64,000 bases of DNA from positions 1-64,000 of the forward strand of contig NC_067286.1 of NCBI RefSeq assembly GCF_020740795.1. Reading direction: 5' to 3'. This DNA is from Apus apus (lineage: Eukaryota > Chordata > Aves > Apodiformes > Apodidae). This document shows, piece after piece, positions 22,743 through 36,700 of the stretch; position 1 is the stretch's first letter; each line of letters starts with the position of its first letter. The position numbers were made by a program, and so were the translations under genes. The notes beneath the pieces were generated by a model. The model ran no database searches. It saw only the letters and a program-made list of their open reading frames with translations, and was not told where the DNA came from.

Positions 22743-25700
22743 TCCTCACTGCTTTTGTACCTTTCTGCTGGAGAATGACCTGACCCTGTGAAGATGGTCT
22801 ATAGAGCCCTGAAAAATTCAGGTCACGGGTAGGAAAACAGGTTGCAGCTGACTTACAGGAGAAAGGGCTCTTGTGCCTGCAGGTGCTGTGAGTTCAGGTC
22901 TCTCTAGCAGGTGGGTCTTGACACTGGATCGAATCACAATCTTAATGCAGAGGTGTTAATGAAAACAAGCAGCCAGGACCATGCTTAGAAGTACTCTAGT
23001 CATACCTGCGTCTGCATGGCCTGAGTTCCCACTTTATCTCCTTCCTTTACCAGCATGTGTTGGGCACAGAGCTCACAAAATTGCTCAGTTCCATTTTCTC
23101 CACAGAAGTCCACAAATCAGGCCACCTCCTTTACAAACTACTAATAGTCGCAGCCAGAAAAGGAAACAAAACTGAAAAATCCCACATGATTCATTCTGAT
23201 GGCTTTTGGACTCGCATTTCTCTGCTTCTCATTGTGACAAGATTATTCAAGCTTCGCTGGAGAACATGCAAACAAACAAAAAAACCCAAACAAACCAACA
23301 AAATTGTCAGTGAGGACAAAAATGTTGTTTCTTGTAAAAGTACCCCCTCCCTTTTCAGGTTTCTGCATAGCCTAGAAAAGCTTAAATATCTGTATGTGTG
23401 GGTGCAAATAGAGACTCTCTTTATTTATTGACATGCTATATATGTACAGAAATTGTCATGTGTTGGTGCTGAGCAGTAACCCAAGCCAGCAGCCAACTGC
23501 TGGCTGACACAAGCTCTGGTGGCTGTTGGATCCCTCAAGCTTTTCCAGTTTAACATCCCTCTCAGGTGATCCCTGCATGGACTTAGGCTCATGCCCAGTA
23601 GTTACAACCTGTGCTTTTTTCTGTTCACTGAGTAATAATCTCTAATTCCTCCCACTAGGGACTGCTGCAAACTGGGGTATTTTTTAGTAGCCCTTGGGCA
23701 TTTTTCTAAGGCCACCCCCTTTTTACAGTCAGAGCATTGAACTGCGCTGCCTTCCCAGCCTCATTTACTCTCAACTTCCCAATGCTGGGAACAAGCGGCA
23801 GGACAAGGCTCTACAACACACCACTGCAGGGAATCCCAGCCAACAGGAAGCCCCAGCATGATGATGATCCATGAGTCTGGCACGCCAGGGTGCCGTGTCC
23901 TTGGGTCAGGGACCCAGGTGACCAAGGGTCCTCATCAGACCCAGCAATAGGGCCAGAAGTCAGACCTGGCATCCAGCAGCAGCACCAAAAATGTTTTCCT
24001 CCATCCATCCCAGGCCCTGCAAATTGGGTTTGCATCAGTGCTGTGGTTTGCAGTGAGCAGCACATTCCATCCCTGGCCCTGGCCCTGAGCATTCAATGTC
24101 TCTGCTGTTTCTGGGGAAACTCCAAACCATGTTTCTCACTCCTGCTCCAGCACCTTCAGCTCTGCCGAAGTCCATCCTCCCTCTCTTCCCCTTCCTCATC
24201 TTCTCGCAGCAGCAGCCCAGCTCTGCCTCCCCTCCCATTGCCCACCAACCCATGAGCAGGGTTAGCTCTCCCACTTTGGCATTTTCTCATTCCCCATGAC
24301 AGGCAGGAAGGAAATGTTTTTTGCAGTCCCCCAGCTGGGTGTGGTGGATGGGGTTTGCCTAGCTCTGCTGCATCTCAGTCACTACAGGATGTGATGGCCT
24401 GCAGCATGGAGAAGCCCTGGTTTCTGTTTGGGAGCTGCTTCTGCATGGTGGGGAGACAAGGCAGCTCCTGACTGCCCCACGGGGCTTCTCTCTCTCTCCT
24501 CTGATCCTGGGGCTGCAGTCACTGCCAGCTGCAGCTCTCTGCCAGAGGGCACTGCTTAGACTTTGAAGTTGGGGGACAGTGAAATCCATGGCTAGATTTT
24601 AGATGAGGCAACCTTACAGCCCAATCTGAAACCCAGATGGCTCAAGGTTGGTGTGGGAGTCTCCAGCAAGGGGCTCCCCACACCAGGGTTTTTCAGCTAC
24701 TCAGGGGCCCAAGCACTACACTGGGGCCAGCAAGGCCATCCCTGACAGTTTTCCTGTCAACCCTTCCCCCCTGCCCCGCTCCCAGTGTTTTCCTGGCAAA
24801 AGCTCACATGCATCTATGGTGTCCCCCCTACATCACAGGGCTCGCTTCAGCCTTATCCTGTGCCAGAACCATCCTGGGAAGGGGAACTAACCAGCAAAAA
24901 TAGGGGAAGTGAGTCTGTCCATATGGAAAGAGTCACAGCTTTCACAGCAGAAGCTGCTTTAACTGTTTATACCCCAAAACACACAGCAGCTGCCCTGTGC
25001 CACTGAAACGGGGGCCCAGCCATGCACCAGCATCCCTGGGCAGAGCTGGCTCAGTACCACTGGGACCAGCTTCCTGCAGCTCAGCAATCCTGAGCAGGAG
25101 GTGCTTTTCCCAGTTGGGAGCACTGCAGACCCTGGGGAAAGGACAGGAATGGGCTAGAGGAGGCTGCAGAGGATGCTAACATAGATGTTGGTATGGGGAG
25201 AAGACACCTGTGCCATGGGCTGGCTGCTGTGGGGGGAAACTCTAAACCCTGCTCTTGGGCAGCCTCTATCCCTGGACAGAAGTGAGACAAGCACTGCACT
25301 GTCCCCCATACTGAGACCACACTGCCTCCTCTCCTTGCCTCTGCCAGGGAGGAAAGCCTTGGAGACAGCAGCAAAGCCCATGCCACCAGGGCCAGATTTC
25401 ACCCATCACGTGAATGGGACCCCAAGGGGGGACAGAGACAGGTCTCTCACACAGTAAAAAACAGCCAGGATCACCCAGGGGCAGGGGGGTGGGATTCATC
25501 TGAGGCAGTCACCCAAGCACTGGCCAAGGGAGATCCATGCTGCAAAATCTCCTGGGCACAGTGAAGAGCTGAAGGTGAAATTTCTCCAGCTCCATCCCCA
25601 GCACAGCAGCTTTCATGGGAGGCAATGATCTCTGGGCACCTCTACTTTCTGTTCCCCACCCACTTGTCTCAGCTCTACTCAAGTCGTTTCTCATATTAAT

Positions 25701-25839
25701 CAGTTCTCACTTCTCCTTTCCCTTTTGTTAATTCAACTCACAAAGGAGGAACCCAGCAGCTGCACCCACAGCCAGCTCATTTCCCCAGATTCCAACTCAC
25801 TGCTCAGACGTCTGGTGAGGACCCCGTGCCGGTTCAGCC
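22743..25839. promoter_or_regulatory. Upstream region of MPEG1
   Basis: No other gene is supported here. Close to the MPEG1 start there are purine-rich ETS/PU.1-like elements (AGGAGGAACC near 25746 and a GGGAAAGGAGAAG on the minus strand near 25710-25728), as expected for a macrophage gene. No clear TATA box was found, and the transcription start cannot be placed from sequence alone. Confidence 0.35.
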
Positions 25840-28002
25840 ATGGGCAGGACGCTGTGGGCTGCCCTGCTCACCGAGGTGTTGGTGGCTTGGGTGAGAGGGG
25901 CTGAGCAGGCCCAGGAGCAGTACTCCTCTGCAGGGTTTCTGGAGTGTAAGAAGGCCCTGAAGCTCACAAGTCTAGAAGTCCTGCCGGGAGGGGGCTGGGA
26001 TAACCTCAGGAATTTGGATATGGGCAGAGTCATCAACTTGAGCTACTTGCTGTGCAAGACCACAGAAGACGGATCTTATATCATCCCAGATGAGATCTTC
26101 ACTATCCCTCGCAAGCAGAGCAACCTGGACATCAATTCCGAGATCATTGAGTCCTGGAAAAATTATCAAAGCATCACCTCTGCCTCCATCAACCTGGAGC
26201 TGTCCCTTTTCTCTTCCATCAATGGCAAGTTCTCCTATGACTTCCACCGGACCAAGACCCACCAAGTGAAAGACTATGCTGTAACCACCCGAGTGCAAGT
26301 CAGGAACCTGGTTTACACTGCCAAAATCAACCCAGGGGCTGCCCTGGACAAAGGCTTCAAGAAGCAGCTGATGATGATTGCCAGCCACCTAGAGAACAAC
26401 CAGACACGGATGGCTGATTTTCTGGCTGAAGTGCTGGTGCTAAACTATGGCACCCACACCATCACCTCTGTGGATGCTGGAGCCAGCTTGGTGCAGGAGG
26501 ATCAGATCAAGGCAACCTTCCTGAAGGACAGCTGGGCCACACGGAGTGCTGTCACTGCCTCAGCTGGCATGGCCTTCCGCAGCATCATCGATATGAAAAC
26601 TGACGAGACCCTGGACATCAGCTCTGGGTTCACCAAGCAGTATCTGGAGAACCGCACCAACTCCAGGGTAGAGAGCATTGGCGGGACACCCTTTTACCCA
26701 GGCATCACCCTCAAGACTTGGCAGGAGAGGATCAGAGACCAACTGGTGGCTCTTGACCGCTCAGGGCTGCCCCTGTACTTCTTCATCAACCCCACCACCC
26801 TGCCAGAGCTGCCCACCCCTACAGTGAAGAAGCTGGCCAGGCGAGTGGAGATGGCTATCCGCCGCTACTACACCTTCAACACCTACCCAGGCTGCACCGA
26901 TGCCACCTCGCCCAACTTCAACTTCCATGCCAATGCCGATGATGGCTCCTGCAAAGGGACCATGAACAACTTCACCTTTGGGGGAGTCTTCCAGGAGTGT
27001 GCTGGGCTGGCAGGCCCTGACACCAGCATGCTGTGCCGGGAGCTGGAGCAGAGGAACCCCCTCACCGGGGCTTTCTCCTGCCCCACCACCTACACGCCAG
27101 TGCTGCTGGGTGTGCAGGAGCGGGAGGAAGGTCACAGCCATCTGGAGTGCCATGAGAAGTGCACCCTGGGCATCTTCTGCCACCGTGAGTGCCGGGATGT
27201 TTTCTGGCTCTCCCGGGTGCAATTCAGTGCCTACTGGTGTGCTACACGTGGCCCAGTAGCCCCAAACTCAGGATATCTCTTTGGAGGGCTGTTCAGTGCC
27301 CACAGTGCCAACTCCATCACTGGTGCCCAGTCCTGCCCCTCAGGGTACTTCCCTCTGAAGCTCTTTGATGAGCTCAGGGTGTGCGTGAGCCAAGACTATG
27401 AGGAGGGCAGGCAGTACGCAGTGCCCTTTGGGGGCTTCTTCAGCTGCCAGGCAGGGAACCCCTTGGCAGGACAGCACCAGGGCACTGCTGAGGACCCCCA
27501 CACCAAGAGCTGCCCCCCAGGCTTCAGCCAGCACTTGGCACTCATCAGCGATAGCTGCCAGGTGCAGTTCTGCGTCCAGGCTGGCATCTTCACAGGGGGC
27601 TCACTGCCACCCGCCCGCCTGCCACCCTTCACCCGGCCCCCCACCAACCTGCCGGCCATCGACACTGTGCTGGTGAGCAGCGGGGACGGGGACAACACCT
27701 GGGTCAGGGATGGGCAGGACCGCATGTGGCGGCTGGCCGGGCCAGAAGAGGTACAGCACACAATGGAGATGGTGAGGGGCCGGGGGCTGATGGGGGGCGA
27801 GGTGGCTGGCATCACTGCAGCAGTCCTGGTGGGACTGGCCACCATCCTGGCGACTGTCTCCTACAGCTGCTGGAAGTACAAGGCAAGGGGGTACCGCGCG
27901 ATGGGTGAAGGGGACAGCCTGGTCGTTGTGAGCCCCCAGGACAGCACTGTGCTGAATGTGGGCGAGGGGTACCAGCAAGAGCCAGAGGGGCTGATGGCTT
28001 AA
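25840..28002 (+). CDS. MPEG1: Macrophage-expressed gene 1 protein (perforin-2)
   Basis: Single uninterrupted coding exon of 720 residues; the human protein is 716 and its coding sequence is also in one exon. Perforin-2 is a membrane-anchored pore-former of phagocytes that is delivered to bacteria-containing vesicles, where it oligomerises and perforates membranes. Residues 1-20 form a signal peptide ([20 protein letters not shown]). The MACPF domain covers roughly residues 35-345 and carries the YGTH signature at 203-206. A cysteine-rich segment starts at Cys352 ([12 protein letters not shown]) and leads into the P2 region, with Gly-Gly-Phe repeats. A transmembrane helix spans about 655-675, followed by a short cytosolic tail with [10 protein letters not shown], whose lysines are ubiquitination candidates by analogy with the family. 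The start codon has a good context (GCC before ATGG). The gene looks intact. It converges on DTX4, as in human. Confidence 0.97.
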   Translation: MGRTLWAALLTEVLVAWVRGAEQAQEQYSSAGFLECKKALKLTSLEVLPGGGWDNLRNLDMGRVINLSYLLCKTTEDGSYIIPDEIFTIPRKQSNLDINSEIIESWKNYQSITSASINLELSLFSSINGKFSYDFHRTKTHQVKDYAVTTRVQVRNLVYTAKINPGAALDKGFKKQLMMIASHLENNQTRMADFLAEVLVLNYGTHTITSVDAGASLVQEDQIKATFLKDSWATRSAVTASAGMAFRSIIDMKTDETLDISSGFTKQYLENRTNSRVESIGGTPFYPGITLKTWQERIRDQLVALDRSGLPLYFFINPTTLPELPTPTVKKLARRVEMAIRRYYTFNTYPGCTDATSPNFNFHANADDGSCKGTMNNFTFGGVFQECAGLAGPDTSMLCRELEQRNPLTGAFSCPTTYTPVLLGVQEREEGHSHLECHEKCTLGIFCHRECRDVFWLSRVQFSAYWCATRGPVAPNSGYLFGGLFSAHSANSITGAQSCPSGYFPLKLFDELRVCVSQDYEEGRQYAVPFGGFFSCQAGNPLAGQHQGTAEDPHTKSCPPGFSQHLALISDSCQVQFCVQAGIFTGGSLPPARLPPFTRPPTNLPAIDTVLVSSGDGDNTWVRDGQDRMWRLAGPEEVQHTMEMVRGRGLMGGEVAGITAAVLVGLATILATVSYSCWKYKARGYRAMGEGDSLVVVSPQDSTVLNVGEGYQQEPEGLMA

Positions 28003-28810
28003 CATGCCCCCACTCACCCACAAATGCCTTGTGCCCCAAACCCCAGCAAAACCCCCCTGCCCACCCCCTTTTTCAGGGGCAAAGTTGTGCGGTGCCACCA
28101 GCCCCGTGCCCCTAGAGCCAACGGTCCCTGTCCCCATGGAGGCCTCACTCTTACCACTCCATGGGTGACACCAGGTCCCCAAGCTCTAGCCTTGCACACC
28201 TGAGAGGCTCCATGGCTTTCAGACATCCCTCCCTGCTAACCTTGGAGGCCTGCTACCAGTGTCTACCCCTCATCAAGACCCATCAGCCTCTGCCAGCCTG
28301 CACTTCCATGAGTGCAACTCCTCCCTCCAACCAGTCCCAAGGCTCTGTCCCTTCAGAGTTAATCAGGTTTTCCCTCCATGACAAACCATGCTCCAGCTGC
28401 GTGCTGCCCCCACTCCTACCCCCGAAAAAGGAAAAGGGGACCGAGGTGCCCTTCAACATGCTCAAGGAGAAAGCAATACCATGCATAGCTATCTTCTCCC
28501 CCACAGCTGGTCCCAAAAAGCCAGGGGAAGCTCTGCGAACCCCCTGCCTTCCCCTGACACAACAACACCAGCAGGACTTCAGCATGTCGACGGCGGAGAC
28601 TTGCTGCTTGTAAAAGCAGTGGGTCAGGATGCCCTGAGCAGACACGCGAGGAGTCAGCCACCAACTGCTGCAGCCAAACAGCAACCCCTGTCTCCAGGTA
28701 TATCTATCGGGATAGATATACTGACGCATGCAGAGAGGCACGGATCAGTTTTATTTCAGCCAGCAACTGTGTAGGCAACACAGCATTAAAAAAGAAAAAA
28801 AAAATCATGA
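28003..28810 (+). other. MPEG1: MPEG1 3' UTR
   Basis: The region after the stop has no other gene. An ATTAAA at 28785-28790 followed by an A-rich stretch is the best candidate polyadenylation signal on the plus strand. DTX4 transcripts from the other strand may end in the same interval. Confidence 0.5.
28750..28755 (-). terminator. DTX4: Distal polyadenylation signal candidate for DTX4
   Basis: AATAAA on the minus strand, about 2.0 kb past the DTX4 stop codon and only some 30 bases from the MPEG1 ATTAAA on the opposite strand. Confidence 0.35.
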
Positions 28811-29184
28811 TGTGAAACAATTGTGTCACCTTATAGAGCCTTCAGGCCGGCAGCTGGGGATGGGGTGGGGACTCCCCTTCCTCCCCTCTCACGAAGAGTT
28901 TTGCATAGCTCCAGCCGGGGTTTTCCTGCTGCTGCAGCTCCCCTGGCCGCAGAGCAGCCCCAAAAATTGGGGTTTCCTGGGGAAAAGGGGTTTTACCCGT
29001 TGAGGTAGAAAGGAACATCCTAAGGATGGCTGGGGACAGACAGGAGCAAAGGGGCATAAGGGGAACAAGGGGTGCCTGGCCCTCCCCATGATGCCCCTTT
29101 GCTCACCTGGCCACACAGACGACGGACAGAAGACGACAGAGAGGCCAGGCCATGCAGGGACAGTGAGTATCCCCTGCCATCTGT

Positions 29185-29190
29185 TTTATT
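29185..29190 (-). terminator. DTX4: Proximal polyadenylation signal candidate for DTX4
   Basis: AATAAA on the minus strand (GTCAATAAAACAG), about 1.55 kb past the DTX4 stop. The interval 29191-30743 has no other gene and fits a 3' UTR. Confidence 0.5.
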
Positions 29191-30743
29191 GACCCCCACC
29201 CTCCCCTCCACGGGGTGGCCAGCTCGGGGCAATGTACCCCTCAGGCCAGGGAGAGAAAAAACAGCAACAACAGAACGATGCACAGCAGGACAGGTCCCCC
29301 TCCTATGCCACCATCACTTGGGACAAAGGGTGAGTGACCCCCCAGGAAAATGCAACAAAATGGGCTAGGATCAACAGTGCAGGGCTGGGTGCAGCCTGGG
29401 TGCTGCCCCTGCTCCACTCTCCAGCCCCGGGAGCCTCACGGGACAGGGGCAGCCAGCCCCCATCAATGGGATGAGTGCCCCAGGGCAGCCCCTCAAAGCT
29501 GTGGGAACCTCCCCAGCACCCTGTCACAGGTGGCACTGAAAGGCCCTAGAAGTCCCCCAGGGGCAGGTAGGGATCTCAAGATGCCATGCAACCCTCCCCC
29601 AGCCACATCACCCACACTCCCCTCCCCACACCAAGCCCAGCCCCAGCCCAAAACTGCCATGCCAACCCACTGCCAGCAAGTCACACCCCCCCACAACAAG
29701 GCCTCCCCAGGGACCTCTGGGCATGGTGCTGCAACCCAGTAGGAAAGGGACCAGTTCCCACCCACACCTGCACCTGGACCTACAGGGCCCCACAGGTGAC
29801 AGCCCCACCATGGGGCACTGACACCCTTTCGGGGGGGGGAGGGGGGTTTCCTCACAGTAGGATAGATGCTGTCCCTGTCCTGTCCAGAGCAGCACCAGGC
29901 TCAGCTCCCATTCTGGACACAGCATCACACTCTCCCAGGCCACCTCGCAAAACACCACTACCTATATGTACATATATACGACAAAACCCCAAAACACGAG
30001 GTATATAAAAATTCAACATGGGGACACCCCCATACAAACAGTTCAAGGAACCCACTACACAGGGGGTGGGAGACAGGCCAGGAAACACACCCCTTCCAGC
30101 CCCTTCTCCCCTGCCCTGACAGGGAGGACAGCTCAGACAAGGGGACCCTGCAGGGCACAGCTCAGACACAGCCAGAGAAGGGGACACAGGGCTGGGGAGC
30201 CACTGGAGACAGATCGAGGCCCCCTCCACCTCCATGGACACAGGAGACCAGTGGGGAGTTACTGGACAGGACAAACGAATGAACAGATGGCTGAGGAATG
30301 AGGCAGAATCAGGGAGACTCCCATGGCCTTCACTCCCACCCCAGGCCAGGTGACAGCCTCAGGTGGGTGTCAGGGGCATCAGACTAGGCTGGGACCATCC
30401 CGCAGATGGAGGAGGGAAGTCTTGACACCCTGCAAACCCTTGGCATGGTGGCAGCAAGGCCAGGACACCAGCCAGAGGGGACAGCCAGGCCAGCGTGAAG
30501 CACTATGGCTCTGCAGGGGGCGTGGTTCCCTGTCTGCCAGAGAGAAGGGGATGGCTGGCCAAAAAGACCTTCTCCCGCATTCCCAGCCAGCCTGGGGGAT
30601 GCTCCCACTGGGTAGATGCCACTAGGAGCAGGGGGGCTCCAAGTGCCCCCTGCCAAGCCCCCAGCCAGGTTTCTCCAGCAGCTTTATCCCTGGGGGAGGG
30701 AGCAGCACTGGCACCCCTCTTCTCTTGCCTCCCTGCCACAGCC

Positions 30744-33700
30744 TCAGTCCTTCTCCTGTGCCAGACTCTCCTCCGTGATGCCCTGGGCCGCGAGCTCGGC
30801 CAGGACATTGTCCAGGTAATTGATGTCAGGGTAGCCGTGGCCAGTAAGGTTGGAGCCGAACTCTGTCTTGTGGTGGATCTCGTTCCAGATCACAGTGTCT
30901 GACTCGCCTGTGGTGCTGGAGGTCCCAATGGCGAAGATCAAGCGCCGGTCCCAGGCCACCAGCAGCAACTTCAGTACCTGTGCAGAAGGGATGGGGCAGG
31001 CAGCAAGGCAAATGCAGCAAGGGGAAGCACACAGTGGTGCTCAGGGTATGCCTGATCATCCTGGCACACCCCAGCAATGTGAGCAACCCACAGCCAAGCC
31101 CTCCCAGAGAGCTTAGGATCACAGCATGGGGTCCTAGCCCAATCAAAATAGTGGGACCAGGCTGCAGAGCTTCCCCAGCGCATGGGAACGTTGCTGGTCT
31201 CCCGCAGAGCACACTGGATGGGCTACAGAGGTAAAAACCCCATCCAGATTTGCCTGCATAAGCCCTATCTGCTTTTCCCAGGGCTTCAAATAGCTGCTCA
31301 CTCCCTGTCCCACCTGATATGCCCTTGAGCATGCCTTGGCCAGCTCAAGCTGCCCAGGTGAGACCCTCACCTTTCTGCCCTTCTCACTGTCAGGCAGGTA
31401 GCAGTGCCGGGGGAAGCCACGGGCAGTGAAGCTCTTCCCAGGGTTTGGATGCTCCGGTCCCTGTGGTATGTGGAGTTGGGAGAGGAACAAAACTTTATTT
31501 GAGCTCAGAAGGATGCTCTGGGCACATGGTAATTCCCCAGCCTCAGTGGATGCAGAACTGCTTGCTGCTGTGCTGGGCAGCCATGCTTCTGCAGTGGCCC
31601 TAAACACCACCATCCCCACTGCCAGCAAGCAGACAGGGCCACCACTTTCATGCAGATGGACCCCAGATTTCCCACAACACCCTTACAGACATGCAGCTCC
31701 TGAGGCACCACTGAACCCAGAGCCCTGAGTCAAGGCATGAGCTGCAGTGTGACTCAGCAGCGATCCAGTGGTGACAAGGGCCACCAGCCCCCACAGGGGA
31801 CCACCCACATAACCCCTGAGCACAGGGCTGGGCCATACCTGCACACCCGGGGGGATGTTGTAGATGATGCGGATGGTTTTGCAGTCAGAGTGGCCAGGCA
31901 GCGCGTGAGGGATGATGTGATACTCCATCTTCCCAGGGGGCTGTGTCCCCGTCTTCACCCCATAGATGGTTTTGCAGGTGGGGCACTGCAGGCTCCCATC
32001 CTGCGAGCAGGAAAAGAGTGGAACATAATTAAACTGGTATCCCCCAGCGCCATGCCAGACCTTCATCCCTGAGCGGCACCAAACACTGTTTTCATCATTA
32101 AAACAGCCATTTTGAAATCACTCAGGAAGCAGCGGGTAGGGCTGAGAGCATTTGCTACAGTAACCCAACTTTAACCAAAACCTGAGGTCTGCATTGCCCT
32201 TACTCCTCAGTTTTACAGTCCTCGCTACTTTCCCTGCCTCTGTTTTGGGTTTGGAGCTTTTTGTTCTGTTGTTTGTGTTGCTGTGCTCAAACATGCAGGG
32301 ATCAAAGTTCACGACCACTAACTAACCTCCTGGGATGGAAAGCAGGGTCATAGGTACCTGGGTGAGGGCAATTCCAAGCACAAATACAGAGAATGCATTA
32401 AGAACAGCCTTGAGGAGAAGGACCTGAGGGTGTTGGTCAATGAAAAGCTCAACATGAGCCAGCAATGTGCATTTGCAGCCCAGAAAGCAACCGTGTCCTG
32501 GGCTGCATCGAAAGAAGCGTAACCAGCAGGTCAAAGGAGGTGATTCTGTCCCTCTACTCTGTGCTCTGAGACCCCCACTGTGTCCAGTTCTGGAGGCCTC
32601 AACACAGGAAGGACATGGAGCTCTTGGAGCGAGTACAGAGAAGGGCCACAAAGATGATCTGAGGTCTGGAGCACCTCTCCTACAGAGCCAGACTGGGAGA
32701 GCTGGGGCTGCTCAGCCTGGAGAAGAGAAGGCTCTGAGACCACCTTATAGTTAGTGGCCTTCCAGTGCCTGAAGGGGCTACTGGAAAGCTGGGGGAAAGC
32801 TACAAGAAAGTCCCCAGGGAGGGACTTTTTACCAGGGTGTGTAGAGATTAGGACAAGAGATAACAGTTTTAAGCTGGAAGAGGGTAGATTTACCTTAGAC
32901 ATTAGGAAGAAATTATTTGGTGTGCGGGTGGTGAGACCCTGGCTCAGGTTGCCCAGGGAAGCTGTGGCTGCCCCATCCCTGGCAGTGCTGAAGGGCAGGT
33001 TGGATGGGGCTTGGAGCAACCTGGGCTGGTGGGAGGTGTCCCTGCCCATGCAAAGGGTTGGAACTGGATGATCTTTAAGGTCCCTTCATACCCAAACTAT
33101 TCTTTGATTCTATGATAGTGGGGTAAAAAAACCACACACACAACCCGTTTCTGATTCAGCAAAGCGTTTGCTGCTGATAAAAATTAAACTCTGTCACAGG
33201 GCAGGGAGGTCAGAGCCTTCCAGGGCAGCAGAACTCAAGCACTGTCCCACTGAGGGGAGGTGCAGCTCAGCACAGGTCACACCAGAGTGCTTGGCCATGT
33301 CCCACCCGGGCTGCAGCCTTGTACCTTGTTGCCATTGTTGTACATGGCGACCAGGCAGTGGAGGTGGAAGACATGGCCACATTTCATCAGCTTCCCCACC
33401 AGGTCGGGCTTGACAGCTGGCTGGGGTCCCTTGTAGCCGGAGGGTGCCGAGAGGCGCTCCATGCAGATGGTGCAGTCCTGCGCAGAAGGAGAGGGGTCAG
33501 ATGGACGGACACAGCTGGAGCCTCACCAAGACATGAGGCTGATAAGCTGCCCTGTCCTTGCCCAGGGACCAGCATCCACCCCTGGAGCTGTGTCATCACC
33601 CTGGGCCACCGCAGGGGCCAGCCAACGCGTGCCTGTGGCACACAGCCCCTCTTCAGAGTGGAACAGGGACAGGGCAGAGCCACAAGGGGTGGCAGGAGAC

Positions 33701-36700
33701 CCCTGCATGGCACAGTGGCATAGCCTGTGTTCCCAGTTGCTCCTCCCAGAACAAAGTACCCCAGAAACACCCCAGCGTGACCCCCTCTGCTCACACCTCA
33801 TCCGGTGGATGCCGCACCTTCTGCAGGTATTTTTTCAGTACCTCCTCCGGGGTTTTACCTGCAGGAGAGCAAGAGTCAGAGGGGCTGGAGGGCAGCATGG
33901 AGGAAACCCACTGCTGGGGACAGCAGGAGGGTACAGGAGGGACAGTGGAACCAGGTAGGGAAGGGGGTACAGGAAGAGGGGCTAAGTTGCCAAGTGCCTC
34001 TCACCCTTCTTGGCTTGTTTCTTGGTGGTCTTGCGACAGGTGTGGGAAATTCCAGGGATGGACTGGATCTCGCTTTTGCTGACAGGTGGGGGGTGCAACA
34101 CCAGCTTGGGGGGCCGTGTCAGGCAGACGGGCAGCCCAGCCGCACTCATTAGGATCCCCGTAATCCCTGGGTGAGGAGGTTCAAAATGTCAGGGAGGAAG
34201 TAGCGCCATTCCAAACCCCAGACGTTCCCCCCAAAACCACCCTGCAAGGGAGGCCAGCAGGCACCAGGCATCCCCGACAGCCCCATCCTTACCTGCCAGT
34301 GCTGGGTTGACAGGGCTGGAGCCAGTGAGGTTCTTCACGGGGACAGTGGGGACCCTGCGAGGAGTCAGCAGAGACCACATGAAGGCCAGGGGCAAGCACC
34401 CATGTCCCTGCAGCCCACGGGGGCCAGACAATAGTTGCCTGAGCAACTGCACAGGCCCTGACTAGAAACAGAGAATCCCCCAATGGGGTGACATGCCCCC
34501 CCTGCTCCACAACCGCCTTTTCTCCTCCTCTATAGAAACCCTGCATGCGTCTCCATTCATGGCCCCTTTTTGTCACTGCTCCCTGGGCCGGTCTGATCAC
34601 TGCTGCAGCTCTTTCCCCCTCCTCCCCTTGGGGCTCTCTTCCATGGGAAAGTTTCCTGGCGGGTCAGGAGCAGAGGGAAGGGGGAGGATGAAGAGGGAGA
34701 GGAAAGGGGCCAGGCTGTGACAGAAGGCTGATGGCAGAGCCAGACAAAGGGGAACAACAGGCTCATTAAATGCCCACCCCCTTGAAAAAAAAGTGTCTTT
34801 GGAAGGTGGGGATCTGGAGGGACCCCTTCTCATGGGACCTGAATGCCTTTTCTTTGGGCCTTTTGCAGTCCTCCACCCATTCTCTTCCACCAAGGGAAAA
34901 AGCAACCTCAGCCTCCTCATTGAGATGCAGAAGCCACCCCATCCCATCTCCAGTCCCCAGGCACCTGCAGGGAAGGCGAGGGGCCCAGCAAAGCCCTCCA
35001 CCCAACGGAGGCTGGGGACTGCCAAGGTCTGTCTACCACCAGGCTCAGGGGTGACAACACCCCTGCAGTGGGGATTCCCATGGGGCTGCAGCCCCTCTGT
35101 GGCTTGGGGAGAGGAAAAAAAAAATTGCGCTGCCCCTGATTTCCCCAGATGTACCCTCTGACTCGCAAGAAGCAGGACTCACCCAGAGGCAATGAGCACC
35201 CGGGACTGGGCGATGGCCAGGCGCTGCAGGTGGCTGCGGCTCAGGGTGCCGAGCCCAGGACGGGACGCTTTGCTGCCGCTGCCCGCGCCGGGGGGGCTGG
35301 TGGAGGAGCCGGCCAAGCTCAGGGCCGGCGTGCTGGCCGCCTGCCGCCGGACCCCGGGGGCTGCCAGCGGCTGCAGGGAGCCACGCGCCGCGCCCGCGCT
35401 GTCGGGCACCTTGGGCCCTGGGGCCAGCGCTTGGGCCTTGGGGGCAGCAGGGGGCACAGGGGCAGCTTTGCGGGGCTGCAGGGTGGCGGTGCCGGGGCCA
35501 GCAGCTGACACGGTGGCTTTGACGCTCATCACCAGGAGGCACTGGGGACAGGCGCAGGCAGGGACCGGGGGGGCCGCCGCTGCCCCAGGGCTGGTCGGCC
35601 AGGACTGTGACTTGGGCAGGGTGCCCGAGACCAGAGGGTAGACCATGTCAAGGCGGCGGCGGACACGGCGCTTGCGCTGGGTCTGTCGGTTGATCTGGCC
35701 CATGGTGGCAAAGTCAATGACGTAGCAGAAGCCAATGGCGCTCAGGTCCACCCAGGGGTGCTGCTTCTCGTAAGCGCGCTGGATGGTGATGCCCACGTCC
35801 ATGTCATAGGGTGTCCAGGACCCGCTGTCATTCTCCCACTCCCACACGACGCCTTTGCCGGGTGCAGACGATGGGTCGTAGTAGCTGCGCCGGACGGGGC
35901 GGATAGTGCCTGAGGGAGGGTGGGAGACGACATCAGACCTTGGCGCCAGCACCCACCTATGGGCAGGGAGTGAAACCACCCCAACCTGCCCCACCACTGC
36001 TGTTTGGCATGGGTTCAGGATGGCTTTGCAGCTCAGCTCTTGTCCCCGCCCTGCCAGGGGACTGGTGTGCCTTGGCTTCCCCAGGCTGCTGCCTGCAAGC
36101 TGCCCTGCTGCCAGCACACCCAAAGGGCCAGGGAGCCCCTGGGCCACACACACCCAGCATGGGCACAAGCCCAGCGTGACAGGGTGGAGGGAAGGGCAGA
36201 TTTCACCCCCGTCAGTCTACGGCAGTGGCCACCCTCCCAGCCCCAGAGTGCAGCCGCTCAGCCCTGATGGAGAGATATAACCACAAGCTTGGCCGCTCCA
36301 ACCTGCTCCCAGGGACCTCCCATGGGAGCCTGATGACAACAGGCACGTAAGCACTGGACTCCCGCAGTGCCTGCCATGGCCCTGTCTCCCTCTCTGCTCT
36401 GGACTGGGATGGAGGAATAAAAGATCTAAGTGGCAGCTCTGAGCACAGGGGAGCAGGGCTTGAGCCAGCCCCACTGTCTGCAGCTTCCAAAACTGTTCGT
36501 GACAAAAACCCCGCCTGTGGCACAGGGAAAATCCCCACAAGGCCAAACAAAGGAGTTCAAGTGGGGCCCCATGCCCAGCTCCTGCTCCCCTGTCAGCAAG
36601 CGTTAAGAGAGGGATGAGAGAGTGCAAAGCACAAAGGCTTTGTGGCTTGCATCCTTATTTTTGCTACGTGTTTCCTTTCCTACTGCTCCCAGTCGACTAA

